This document shows positions 1-7,209 of a stretch of DNA of 33,835 bases, one piece after another. The notes below the pieces were generated by a model. That model was not told where the DNA came from. It saw nothing but the letters and a program-made list of their open reading frames with translations, and searched no databases. Position 1 is the stretch's first letter. Every line of letters starts with the position of its first letter. Where the stretch lies: assembly GCA_905479975.1 (NCBI GenBank), contig CAJQOS010000107.1, positions 1-33,835 on the forward strand, given 5' to 3'. Position numbers and translations under genes: made by a program. The DNA is from an uncultured Puniceicoccaceae bacterium. Its GTDB lineage: Bacteria > Verrucomicrobiota > Verrucomicrobiia > Opitutales > Coraliomargaritaceae.

Positions 1-270
1 GGGGAGAAGCAGTTCCGCTACTTTCCAAGATACCTGCTCAAATGCATCCAAGACTGGTTCGCTCACCACGGCGACGAACTCTACGAAGAACTCAAACACG
101 TTCGTAATCAACTCTGCACCATCGAGGCGCTCCTCCAGCAAAATCCACACACTCAAATCGAGCCCCAGCATACACACGTCACGCGTCTCGCCGACGCGCA
201 TCAGATATTAAAACAACAAATCAACGCGAACAAAATTAGGCAAAATGACAGGCAACTCGAACTCTTGTAA
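1..270 (+). CDS. 3' end of an unidentified gene, 89 codons visible (5' end off the window)
   Basis: Frame 1 is open from the first base to a TAA at 268-270 and has no start of its own in the window. The visible product is polar and probably helical, beginning GEKQFRYFPRY and ending NDRQLELL, with several Gln/His-rich stretches. Codons favour C or A in the third position more than the G/T-rich genes to the right, which fits DNA of different origin. It ends about 22 bp before the repeat array of the element end, so it is probably a cargo or transposition gene of that element. I do not recognise the family and assign no function. Confidence 0.5.
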   Translation, partial: GEKQFRYFPRYLLKCIQDWFAHHGDELYEELKHVRNQLCTIEALLQQNPHTQIEPQHTHVTRLADAHQILKQQINANKIRQNDRQLELL

Positions 271-291
271 CAAAAAAATGACTCAAAAACA

Positions 292-398
292 TCGGAAAAA
301 CACGTTCAAATCCTACGACGAGGACGATCATGTTTTACGACCACAGCTCGGAAAAATACCCCAAAATCCTACGACCTCAAATTGGAAAGAATTACGAC
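292..398. repeat. Direct-repeat array inside the transposon end (candidate transposase-binding sites)
   Basis: Two 28-bp direct repeats occupy 292-319 and 348-375 and match at about 24 of 28 positions. Both start TCGGAAAAA and end ATCCTACGAC. A shortened copy lies at 382-398 (TTGGAAAGAATTACGAC), and a further core TTTTACGAC is at 333-341. The TACGAC cores start at 314, 336, 370 and 393. Closely spaced direct repeats next to a TG...CA terminus are typical of TnsB/TniA/MuA-type ends. Confidence 0.6.
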
Positions 399-399
399 G

Positions 400-1122
400 T
401 CAAAAAAAGCGCTTACAGATGATGAACGCGATGTTTTGAGCGGTATAGTTATCTGAGTAATAGGTGGCAAAGCGATCGCGCGGCGCACCTGCGATTACCG
501 ATTCGAGGCCGATAGGGAGACGCTGACTTGCGAGGAAGTTGGGCATGAGGAACTCGAGACGTTGTTCGAGCAGGCGCATCTGCACAGAGTCGCGCGAGTT
601 CATTTCGGCGAGCACGACGCCGCGCTCTTTATCGATCTCGTCAGTTTCCAAGAGTGCGCCGTCGGCGAAGTCGCGCATCACGGTAAAGGCGAGGTCGAGT
701 GTGTCTTCTTCGATGTTAGGCAGGTCGAGCATATAGACGGTTTCGTCGAAAGAGGTGTAAGCATTCGCGTGTGCTCCGAATGCGATGCCGAGGCGCTGCA
801 TTTTAGGAATGAGCAGGCTGGCGTCGGGGAAGTGCTTGCTGCCGTTAAACACCATGTGCTCCAGGAAGTGAGCTAGGCCACGTTGGTCTTCGGATTCGCT
901 GAGCGAGCCGGAGTCGACATGCAGCCGAAGGGAGACGCGACCCGGCGGTTCTGCATTGGGTAGGATGGCATAGCGCATGCCGTTTTCCAGCGTGCCGAAG
1001 GTGACGGTGGAATCGACTGCGACATCACTATCGAGGTGCGCCCATTGCGTGGCGTTGAGAGAGCACGTGCAGAGAGCGAGCAGGGAAAGTGCTACGAGGC
1101 TTGTAAATTTATGGTAATACAT
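400..1122 (-). pseudogene. M16 zinc peptidase (insulinase/pitrilysin family), truncated by an insertion
   Basis: This is the N-terminal part of a secreted M16 metallopeptidase. The ATG at 1122 gives a signal peptide (MYYHKFTSLVALSLLALCTC, cleavage probably near LNA). An upstream in-frame start at 1206 would bury that signal. The inverted zinc motif HFLEH lies at about residues 85-89, inside the typical LAHFLEHMVFNG context, and the usual downstream ERGVVLAE segment follows. The native frame runs 235 codons to base 418. It then continues CKRFF and stops inside the inserted element, where intact relatives carry a beta-strand leading to the rest of the first domain. Bacterial family members of this kind are commonly several hundred residues longer, so this copy lacks most domains and is probably not functional. 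Confidence 0.85.
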
Positions 1123-1232
1123 AGGGCAAAGGGTGTGGTTTGGCGATATCTGTGTGTTTTTCTGGAACGTAAGGCTTATGGTTGGGTCAATGCGTAAGAT
1201 TCTCAATCACGTTTAAACTATTTTAATTTCTT

Positions 1233-1709
1233 ATGAAACTCGTATTCCTTTTTTGTTCACTTGGACTCTTCGCATTTATGAAGTGTTCTGCGGCTCATCC
1301 TGAATTAAAAGCATATGCTGAAGCAACAGAGGGGATGCAGCGCTATGTGATCGAGCTACCGGCACTCGAAGATGAAAGCCTTAAGCAGGTGGAGCTGATC
1401 ATTGGCAAAACCGTGCCGACAGATGGGGTGAATCGTCATTTTTTTGGAGGGAAGATCACTCGTGAGACGATTCAAGGCTGGGGCTACAGTTATTATGAGC
1501 TAAAGGCAATCGGGCCGATGGCGGGCACGCTGATGGCGGGGCCCCCGGATGCTCCAAAGGTGGATACCTTTGTGCCTGTTCGCCATGGGGTCGGGTTGCT
1601 GCGCTATAACAGTAAGCTGCCGCTGGTGGTATATGTCCCGGAGGGCGTCGAGGTGAACTATCGCCTTTGGTCGACGGAGTCGGAGTTGGTTGCTGCGGAC
1701 GTGCAGTAA
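1233..1709 (+). CDS. eco: Ecotin, periplasmic serine protease inhibitor
   Basis: The 158-residue product matches ecotin along its length. After a signal peptide (about residues 1-20, ending KCSAA) come the family blocks EGMQRYVIELP, EDESLKQVELIIGKT, GGKITRETIQGWGYSYYEL, LLRYNSKLPLVVYVPE and VNYRLW. Ecotin is a homodimeric periplasmic inhibitor of trypsin-fold proteases, in E. coli also of host elastase. The cysteine pair that makes the E. coli disulfide next to the inhibitory loop is absent: both aligned positions are glycine (TDGVN and LMAGPP). By alignment, the P1-P1' residues are Leu-Met rather than Met-Met. It is transcribed away from the M16 fragment and ends in a double hairpin shared with convergent rsmD. 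Confidence 0.93.
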   Translation: MKLVFLFCSLGLFAFMKCSAAHPELKAYAEATEGMQRYVIELPALEDESLKQVELIIGKTVPTDGVNRHFFGGKITRETIQGWGYSYYELKAIGPMAGTLMAGPPDAPKVDTFVPVRHGVGLLRYNSKLPLVVYVPEGVEVNYRLWSTESELVAADVQ

Positions 1710-1720
1710 CGTGATTGCAG

Positions 1721-1776
1721 TAGAAGCGGCATCCTGCCGCTTTAGTTCAAGGTAAGCGGCTGGAAGCCGCTTCTAG
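1721..1776. repeat. Nested inverted repeat with two GC-rich hairpins (REP-like, possible bidirectional terminator)
   Basis: Two hairpins stand side by side between convergent genes: AAGCGGCA-tcc-TGCCGCTT (1724-1742) and AAGCGGCT-gga-AGCCGCTT (1754-1772). The outer flanks TAGAAGCGGC (1721-1730) and GCCGCTTCTA (1767-1776) also pair, so the whole could form a cruciform. It overlaps the rsmD stop codon. Paired inverted units of this kind resemble REP/BIME elements; there is no strong U-tract for a standard terminator. Confidence 0.6.
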
Positions 1777-2339
1777 TTTATTCGCTCTCGCTCGAAAATC
1801 GCTGCGTTGGGTGTGTCGCGCTTTGGCTTGCCGAAGCGGCGGGTGAGTTTCCAGCCATCGACTTCGGGGTTGAGGTTGCCGGGGAGCTCAAGAATCACGC
1901 GGGCATCGGCTGTGCCGAGTGCGTTGGCCTTTTCAAAGATGCGTGGCAGGTTGGCTTCGATATCGTCGTAGGGTGGGTCGATAAAGATCAACTCTGCTTG
2001 TTCGCCGCCAGCGGTGCGGGCATACAGATCGCGGGCGATGGTGTTGACCGCGCTCTGCGGAAGCTCACAGCATTTGAGCACGGCCTGCTGGTTTTTCTTC
2101 ATACAGGCGAGCGCTTGCCGATCGATTTCGTAGAACGTGGCTTTGATTGCGCCACGACTGAGGGCTTCGAGCCCGTAGGCACCGGTGCCTGCGAAGAGAT
2201 CGGCCACGCGGCTGCCTTCGACGCTGGGGCCGAGGCTAGAAAAAATGGCTTCGCGCATACGGTCCGTTGCGGGACGTGTGGTGTCGCCTGTGGGGGCCTT
2301 GATTAGAATGCCGCGTGCTTTGCCGCCTGTGATTCGCAT
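1773..2339 (-). CDS. rsmD: 16S rRNA (guanine966-N2)-methyltransferase RsmD
   Basis: The 188-residue protein begins MRITGGKARG, the usual RsmD opening. It has the RPATDRMREAIFSSL segment, a SAM-binding loop (VADLFAGTGAYGLEALSRGA, about residues 44-63) and the catalytic IFIDPPYDD motif. The enzyme methylates G966 of 16S rRNA on assembled small-subunit particles. The start at 2339 is supported by an AAGGAG Shine-Dalgarno (2351-2356 on the complement) 11 nt upstream, one of the few good ribosome sites here. It lies 64 bp downstream of kdsA on the same strand, so co-transcription is likely. Confidence 0.93.
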   Translation of the reverse strand: MRITGGKARGILIKAPTGDTTRPATDRMREAIFSSLGPSVEGSRVADLFAGTGAYGLEALSRGAIKATFYEIDRQALACMKKNQQAVLKCCELPQSAVNTIARDLYARTAGGEQAELIFIDPPYDDIEANLPRIFEKANALGTADARVILELPGNLNPEVDGWKLTRRFGKPKRDTPNAAIFERERIN

Positions 2340-2360
2340 GCTTTAGTGAACTCCTTCGGA

Positions 2361-2396
2361 AGTGAGAGTGATAGTGAGAGTGATAGTGAGAGTGAG
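2361..2396. repeat. 12-bp tandem repeat, three copies, in the kdsA-rsmD spacer
   Basis: Three consecutive units occur, two AGTGAGAGTGAT and a last AGTGAGAGTGAG. On the sense strand of kdsA-rsmD this is a C/T-rich leader just before the rsmD ribosome-binding site. Confidence 0.8.
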
Positions 2397-2403
2397 GGTT
2401 CAA

Positions 2404-3195
2404 CTATCGCACTGCTTGCCAGACGCGGAGGAGGCTCTCGATCAGTTCGGGGAGCTCGTTGAGCGGCACTTGGCTGGCGGCGTCGGAAATGGCTTTGGAC
2501 GGATCGGGGTGTGTTTCGAGAAAGACCCCGTTGGCTCCGGCGGCGAGGGCGGCGCGGGCGAGAGGTGGCACGAACTCGCGTTGACCACCGCTGATGCCAC
2601 CGGCGGCGCCTGGGAGCTGCACGCTGTGTGTGGCGTCGATGATGGTTGGGTGCCCGTTCTCGGCCATGATGCTGAAGCTGCGCATATCAACCACGAGATT
2701 TTGATAGCCGAAGGTGGTGCCGCGGTCCGTTTGCCAGATTTCTTTGGCGCCGGCTTCTTCGAGCTTGTTGGTGACGAAGGTCATTTCGTAAGGCGAAAGG
2801 AATTGGCCTTTTTTGACGTTGATCGCGCAATCGGTCTTGGCGGCTTCGACGAGTAGGTCGGTTTGACGGCAGAGGAAGGCCGGGATTTGCATGGCATCGA
2901 CAACGGCTCCGACGGTGGCGCATTGGTCGGGCGTATGGATGTCGGTGATGGTGCGGAATCCGTATTCGGCTTTGATCGTCTGGAAAATTTCCATTCCGGC
3001 TTCGAGTCCAGTGCCACGGTCGCTGCCGATGGAGGTGCGGTTGGCTTTATCGAAGGAGCCTTTAAAGAGGATGTTCAGCTCGGGGTGCTTTTGTTGGAGT
3101 GCCGCAAGGGCGTCGGCCACGGGGCGGCAAGTGTCGAGGCTTTCGAGCGAGCAGGGGCCGGCCAGTAGGAGAAGCTTGTTGGAATCGTAAATCAT
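2404..3195 (-). CDS. kdsA: 3-deoxy-8-phosphooctulonate (KDO-8-P) synthase
   Basis: The product condenses phosphoenolpyruvate with arabinose 5-phosphate to make KDO-8-phosphate for lipopolysaccharide, which implies a Gram-negative envelope. Family blocks are in order: [84 protein letters not shown] and FLETHPDP. The start at 3195 ([11 protein letters not shown]) gives 263 residues and matches where relatives begin; a TTG 14 codons upstream is less likely. The Cys of GPCSLES is the metal-ligand position, so this belongs to the metal-dependent class rather than the E. coli non-metal class, which has Asn there. Confidence 0.93.
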   Translation of the reverse strand: MIYDSNKLLLLAGPCSLESLDTCRPVADALAALQQKHPELNILFKGSFDKANRTSIGSDRGTGLEAGMEIFQTIKAEYGFRTITDIHTPDQCATVGAVVDAMQIPAFLCRQTDLLVEAAKTDCAINVKKGQFLSPYEMTFVTNKLEEAGAKEIWQTDRGTTFGYQNLVVDMRSFSIMAENGHPTIIDATHSVQLPGAAGGISGGQREFVPPLARAALAAGANGVFLETHPDPSKAISDAASQVPLNELPELIESLLRVWQAVR

Positions 3196-3314
3196 GGGCG
3201 CATTAAGTGTGAAGTCGCGGAGTTCGCCAAGCCACAAAGCAAAAGTATGTTCGTGGTTTATAGGCCCGTGTAAAATGAGTTGCGCCGATGGGGTCTATTC
3301 TTCATTTGTTAGGG

Positions 3315-3854
3315 ATGGTATGGCGTGGATATGGCTGGTTGTTACTTTGTTTGCTGGCTTTGGTCGTGCATGCGGAGGACGCGCCTGAAGAGGCTGCGGT
3401 CGTGCCGGACGAAACGCTTGAAGTCTCATTGAAGGCTTATGAGGGGCGCTGGGTCGGGCATTTTACGATTCATTCCACGGCGACTGGCTATACCGAGACC
3501 TTTCCCGTGGAGCAGCAATACTGGTGGAAGGATGGTCAGCTACACGGCGTCGCGGTGTCGCAACGCGATCAGGGCATGTCGAGTGCGCGTTCCAAGTCTG
3601 TGGCGAAAGAGGGGAAGTTTTTCTCCGAAGTGAAGAGCGGTGGCGAGGTCGAAACGTATTGGGGGGTGCTGCATGATGGCGGCCTCGTGTGGCTTTCGTC
3701 GAATTTGAAGCGGACAAAGGATTACCAAATGAAGGAGTCGATCATCGAAGTGGACGGCGAACGTGTGCTAAAGACTGAAGGTTTCGATACTTATGTGTAT
3801 GGCGAAGGCATCGGGCATCTTGTGTATCGCGGCGAGCTGAAGTTTGTGGAGTAG
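3315..3854 (+). CDS. Small secreted protein of unknown function
   Basis: The 179-residue product has a clear signal peptide (MVWRGYGWLLLCLLALVVHA) and then an acidic linker. The folded part, from about residue 40, is rich in alternating strand residues and aromatic positions (YEGRWVGHFTIHS, VEQQYWWKDGQLHG, YWGVLHDGGLVWLS). The pattern resembles lipocalin-like or DUF1579-like beta-barrel proteins that measure 'heat-bound' ligands, but I cannot place it in a family. The ATG at 3315 puts the signal peptide at the N-terminus; an ATG nine codons upstream (3288) is possible. It is monocistronic and convergent with the repeat-rich protein gene to the right. Confidence 0.7.
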   Translation: MVWRGYGWLLLCLLALVVHAEDAPEEAAVVPDETLEVSLKAYEGRWVGHFTIHSTATGYTETFPVEQQYWWKDGQLHGVAVSQRDQGMSSARSKSVAKEGKFFSEVKSGGEVETYWGVLHDGGLVWLSSNLKRTKDYQMKESIIEVDGERVLKTEGFDTYVYGEGIGHLVYRGELKFVE

Positions 3855-3861
3855 GAGGGGA

Positions 3862-3952
3862 GTTGTTGGTTGGACGTTGGTTGCTATATGAGGCAACGAC
3901 GTGATTTTCTTTCTAACAACTAACAACTAACAACGTTCAACTTCCAACGCCT
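3862..3952. repeat. Imperfect long palindrome between convergent genes
   Basis: The left arm (3862-3883) is built from GTTG/GTTGG words, and the right arm (3918-3950) is the complementary run of CAAC/TAACAAC words. For example, GTTGGACGTTGGTTG faces GTTGAACGTTGTTAGTTG when the right arm is reverse-complemented. It may act as a bidirectional terminator. Confidence 0.55.
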
Positions 3953-5204
3953 AATCAGCGCCGATTTGGCTGGCGAGTGCGTGGCGCAAGTCGGGTTCGA
4001 GCTCGGCTTCTTTGACCCATTTCAGGGCTTCGTGTGGTTGGGTGTGGCTCCAGTTTTGGATGACGCGGTTGAGCTGATCGATGCGTTGGTCGGGTTTGGA
4101 AATGGTGTTGCTCCATGCGATTGCGGCTTCGGGGTCGAAGTCGAGCATGGTGGTGGTGAAGCCGACAATTGCGGCGTCGCGTTGCGGGCCGTCTGCGGCT
4201 TCGTTGAGCCAGCTCGATGCGGCGACGGAGTCGGTGCGGCTCCATTCTTGCATGATGACTTCCGAGTTGTTCGGCGTGTTGAGCGGGTCGGTGGCGGGGA
4301 GAGCGCTTTGCCAATCCATCGCTTGGATCGGGTCGTTTTGAGCAAGGGTGCGGACGTAGGTCTCGATCGCGACTGGTTTTTCGTAGGCTTCGTTGATGCT
4401 GCGCAGGAATTGCTCGGCTTCGTCGGGGTTGATTTGCGCGTAGTGTTGAATGCTGAGGTTGAGCAGGTCCTTGTTGCCGTGATATTCTGCCTCGGTGAGC
4501 GCCCAGATGGCTGCGGCTTCGGGTGCGGTGGCTGTCCAAGACTCGACGAGTGCGGCGGCTGCTTCGTTACGTAGACTGCCTGGGGGGAGTTGTTCGACCC
4601 ATTTTGAGGCGTCGTCGGGACTTTGCTTTGCCCAGTTCGCGGCGAGTGCTTTGGCGGCGGTGACTTTGCTGCCGTCGTTGGCCATGCCGTCGATCCAAGT
4701 GGCGGCGGAGACGGGGTCTTGCTGACTCCAGAGCTGTATGCCGCTGTTGAGGGTTTCGAGACGAGCGAGGCCTTGGGCGTTCGATTCGAGCCACATCAGG
4801 GCACCTGCGGAATCTTCTGCTGCCCAGACCGCGACGATTTCCAACATGCCGCGTAGGGTGTCTTGGCTGAGTGATTGGGTCTGTAGCCAATCCATTGCAG
4901 CCTCGGGGTCGTCTTGCGCGCGACGGCGGGCTTCGGTGAGAAAGGGATCTTTGTCTGTGCGGGTGATTGCTGTGTCGGAGAGCGGCGCGTCGTCAGGTTT
5001 GAGCACGGTGCGGCCTCGATCCGACCTTGCAGGGGCTTTGCTTGGCTCGGTCACCGGTTGAACGTCTTCGCCACTACGCACGATTGCCCATGTCTCGCGC
5101 AGGTTGTTCCACTCCTTGCGAATCGTCGCGGTATGTGGGAGCACTGCGAGCGCGGCCAATCCGAGAAAGGCGATTGTGAGTAAACTGCGTAAAATCCAGC
5201 GCAT
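3951..5204 (-). CDS. Secreted or membrane-anchored tandem-repeat protein (Trp/Asp-Pro repeats)
   Basis: The 417-residue protein starts with an uncleaved signal or single membrane anchor (residues 1-24, RWILRSLLTIAFLGLAALAV), followed by a low-complexity linker to about residue 85. The rest is eight to ten degenerate helical repeats of roughly 30-40 residues. Each is built around a [D/Q]DP-x-x-A-x-x-W core followed by a second helix and another Trp; examples are DDPEAAMDWLQ, QDPVSAATWIDG, QSPDDASKWVEQ and FDPEAAIAWSN. Such repeats are expected to form an alpha-solenoid for protein binding outside the cytoplasmic membrane. It starts 6 bp after the tatD stop, so the two are probably one operon. 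No function can be assigned. Confidence 0.8.
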   Translation of the reverse strand: MRWILRSLLTIAFLGLAALAVLPHTATIRKEWNNLRETWAIVRSGEDVQPVTEPSKAPARSDRGRTVLKPDDAPLSDTAITRTDKDPFLTEARRRAQDDPEAAMDWLQTQSLSQDTLRGMLEIVAVWAAEDSAGALMWLESNAQGLARLETLNSGIQLWSQQDPVSAATWIDGMANDGSKVTAAKALAANWAKQSPDDASKWVEQLPPGSLRNEAAAALVESWTATAPEAAAIWALTEAEYHGNKDLLNLSIQHYAQINPDEAEQFLRSINEAYEKPVAIETYVRTLAQNDPIQAMDWQSALPATDPLNTPNNSEVIMQEWSRTDSVAASSWLNEAADGPQRDAAIVGFTTTMLDFDPEAAIAWSNTISKPDQRIDQLNRVIQNWSHTQPHEALKWVKEAELEPDLRHALASQIGAD

Positions 5205-5210
5205 ACGATG

Positions 5211-6008
5211 CTAGCTTAGGTTGAAAAATGCCTTGGTGTTGGCAGTGGCGTGTGCGGCGAGTTCCTCGGGTGTGATTGCCATCGCCTCGGCGCAGCGTCG
5301 TGCGATGTCGGCGAGGTAGGCTGGTTCGTTGGGCTTGCCGCGATGTGGCTCGGGTGTGAGGTAGGGGCAATCCGTCTCCAACATCAGGCGATCAGTGCCT
5401 TGCGTGCGTAGCGCTTCGCGAATGTCGGGCGCGTTTTTGTAGGTGACGACCCCCGTGAAAGATGCGCGACCACCGCGTTGATTGATCTGTGCGATTTCGT
5501 CGGAGCCGTAGGTGAAACAGTGGAACACGATACGGCTCCAATCGATACCAGATTCGTCGATCATGCGCACGGTGTCGTCAAACGCGTTGCGACTGTGGAT
5601 GACCACAGGGCAATCGAGTTCGGAGGCAAGCATGAGTTGCTGACGAAAAGCCTCCTCCTGAAAGATCATGGTTTCACCTGCTTGGACCGGGTCTTTCGGT
5701 AGGTGAAAGTAGTCGAGGCCGATCTCGCCGAATGCGACGGGCGCGTGTGGCGGCATGAAAAAGGTCGAGATTTGGCTGACGTCTGCCTCCCACTCGGCAT
5801 CCACGTAGCAGGGGTGCAGGCCGACGGTATAGTCGATTTTCCCTGTGTAGGCCGCATGCAGTTCACGGTAGGGCACCCAGTCTTTCGGCGAGGTGCCGAC
5901 GGTGATAAAGCGCTGCACACCCGCGTCCGCGGCGCGTTCGAGCACGGCGTCGAGTTCGCCCTTTTCCTTGAAGCCTAATAGGTGGCAGTGGCTGTCGATG
6001 AGTTCCAT
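5211..6008 (-). CDS. tatD: TatD-family metal-dependent hydrolase (DNase)
   Basis: The 265-residue protein has the TatD TIM-barrel metal ligands in order: the N-terminal DSHCHL (residues 5-10), [33 protein letters not shown] and the late [15 protein letters not shown]. Family members are Mg-dependent 3'-5' exonucleases linked to DNA repair or turnover; their exact substrates vary. The start at 6008 ([10 protein letters not shown]) leaves almost no residue before the first motif, as in relatives. The leader on the sense strand is C/T-rich and has no Shine-Dalgarno. It is followed 6 bp downstream by the repeat-protein gene. Confidence 0.92.
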   Translation of the reverse strand: MELIDSHCHLLGFKEKGELDAVLERAADAGVQRFITVGTSPKDWVPYRELHAAYTGKIDYTVGLHPCYVDAEWEADVSQISTFFMPPHAPVAFGEIGLDYFHLPKDPVQAGETMIFQEEAFRQQLMLASELDCPVVIHSRNAFDDTVRMIDESGIDWSRIVFHCFTYGSDEIAQINQRGGRASFTGVVTYKNAPDIREALRTQGTDRLMLETDCPYLTPEPHRGKPNEPAYLADIARRCAEAMAITPEELAAHATANTKAFFNLS

Positions 6009-6157
6009 AGCTGGGAAAATGCTGAAATTTTGAAAAACTGAAAGGCTGAAAATAGATGTGGAGTCTTTCCTTTTCGAAAGTTCTTGAGAATAAAATGGGC
6101 GGCTCCATCGTCTGACAGCTTTAGCAAAATCAAATCACTCTATTTAATCATACTACC

Positions 6158-7084
6158 ATGGAAGACGTCATCATTTTAGGCACCGGTTGTGCCGGACTCA
6201 CTGCAGCAATTTACACGGGCCGCGCTCAATTGAACCCGCTCGTGCTCGAGGGCACGCAGCCAGGTGGCCAACTCACAACGACTTCTGAGGTGGAGAATTT
6301 TCCCGGTTTCCCTGAAGGTATCGATGGTTACACGATGATGGACAATCTGCGTAAGCAGGCGGCGAAGTTCGGTGCACGCTACGAGCATGCCAAGGTCGAT
6401 AAGATCGAGGTCGAGGGTGCCACTAAGAAACTCTATGCGGGTGATAAAGTTTACGAAGCGAAGACGGTGATCGTCGCAACGGGCGCCCGTCCACGCTTTA
6501 TCGGCGTTCCTGGTGAGCAGGAAATGTTCGGTGGCAAGGGTGTGACCACTTGTGCGACCTGTGATGGTGCATTCTACCGCGACATGGAAGTGGTGGTCGT
6601 CGGTGGTGGCGATTCCGCTGCTGAAGAAGCGTTGTTCCTCACTCGTTTCTGCTCGAAGGTGACATTGATTCACCGCCGCGATGAGCTGCGTGCTTCGCAA
6701 ATCATGGCTGACCGTGCGACGTCTCACCCGAAGATCGAGATGGCTTGGAACTCGTTGCCGCAGGAAATTCTTGCGGACGAGAAAGGCTTCACTCGTGCGA
6801 TTCGCGTGAAAGATGCGAAGAGCGGCGAAGAGCGCGAAATCCCTTGTAAGGGTGCGTTCATCGCAATCGGCCACATCCCGAATACTGACTTTGTCGAAGG
6901 CGTGCTTGAGCGCGACGGCGACGGCTACATCATTCCAAATACTGGCAGTCAGGTGAAGACTCAGCATGATGGGTTCTTCGCTGCAGGGGACTGCGTGGAT
7001 CACGTCTATCGTCAAGCGATCACCGCTGCGGGCATGGGTTGTCAGGCTGCGATCGAAGCCGAGCGCTATTTGGCGGAACTTTAA
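6158..7084 (+). CDS. trxB: Thioredoxin-disulfide reductase
   Basis: The 308-residue flavoprotein has an FAD-binding N-terminus ([18 protein letters not shown], with Cys in a position often Ser/Pro), the redox-active CATC (about residues 132-135, [10 protein letters not shown]), the NADPH loop [15 protein letters not shown] and the 2'-phosphate-binding HRRDELRAS. The C-terminal FAD site is [22 protein letters not shown]. It transfers electrons from NADPH to thioredoxin in the cytoplasm. The ATG at 6158 is the only start that gives the standard length. It is divergent from tatD, and its 3' region runs into the purine-rich arm of a long palindrome before pdxH. Confidence 0.95.
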   Translation: MEDVIILGTGCAGLTAAIYTGRAQLNPLVLEGTQPGGQLTTTSEVENFPGFPEGIDGYTMMDNLRKQAAKFGARYEHAKVDKIEVEGATKKLYAGDKVYEAKTVIVATGARPRFIGVPGEQEMFGGKGVTTCATCDGAFYRDMEVVVVGGGDSAAEEALFLTRFCSKVTLIHRRDELRASQIMADRATSHPKIEMAWNSLPQEILADEKGFTRAIRVKDAKSGEEREIPCKGAFIAIGHIPNTDFVEGVLERDGDGYIIPNTGSQVKTQHDGFFAAGDCVDHVYRQAITAAGMGCQAAIEAERYLAEL

Positions 7085-7133
7085 GAGTTTGAAAGCAAAA
7101 GAGTATGAATGTTTGAAAGTTTAGAAGTTTGAA

Positions 7134-7203
7134 AGTGTGAAGGTATTAAAGTAGCAAAGTGTACGGTCACCTTCTCACCTTCCTACTTTCTCACCTTCCT
7201 ACT
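7134..7203. repeat. Imperfect palindrome of GAAAGT/GAAGGT words in the trxB-pdxH spacer
   Basis: The purine-rich arm at 7134-7161 and the pyrimidine-rich arm at 7176-7203 are 28 nt each and match at about 21 positions as an inverted repeat, many mismatches being G-U compatible in RNA. The preceding 7085-7133 is more purine-rich text of the same words. The pyrimidine arm ends 6 bp before the pdxH start, so it could occlude or expose the start region. Confidence 0.65.
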
Positions 7204-7209
7204 CCTAAA

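Larger units (their letters stand above)
1..417. mobile_element. Terminal segment of a DDE-type (Tn7/TniA/Mu-like) transposon, continuing off the left edge
   Basis: The sequence to the left of base 417 appears foreign to the locus. The M16 peptidase reading frame is continuous and family-like down to base 418 and then changes abruptly. Read from the junction inward on the minus strand, the element starts TGTAAGCGC, so it has the TG...CA terminus usual for Tn7, Tn5053/TniA and Mu relatives. The first 125 bp inside hold direct repeats with a TACGAC core, which resembles arrays of transposase (TnsB/TniA) binding sites. A partial gene reads toward this end. The transposase genes and the other end lie outside the window, so the family is an inference. 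Confidence 0.6.

Noticed and set aside
562-876. Open frame of 104 codons opposite the M16 gene
   Set aside because: It mirrors the real minus-strand M16 frame; no motif and no ribosome site.
2361-2396. Possible CRISPR-like repeats
   Set aside because: Units are 12 bp, directly adjacent with no spacers, so this is a simple tandem repeat.
6176-7015. Long minus-strand frame (279 codons) opposite trxB
   Set aside because: trxB is certain on the plus strand; the antisense frame is a codon-bias shadow without recognisable domains.
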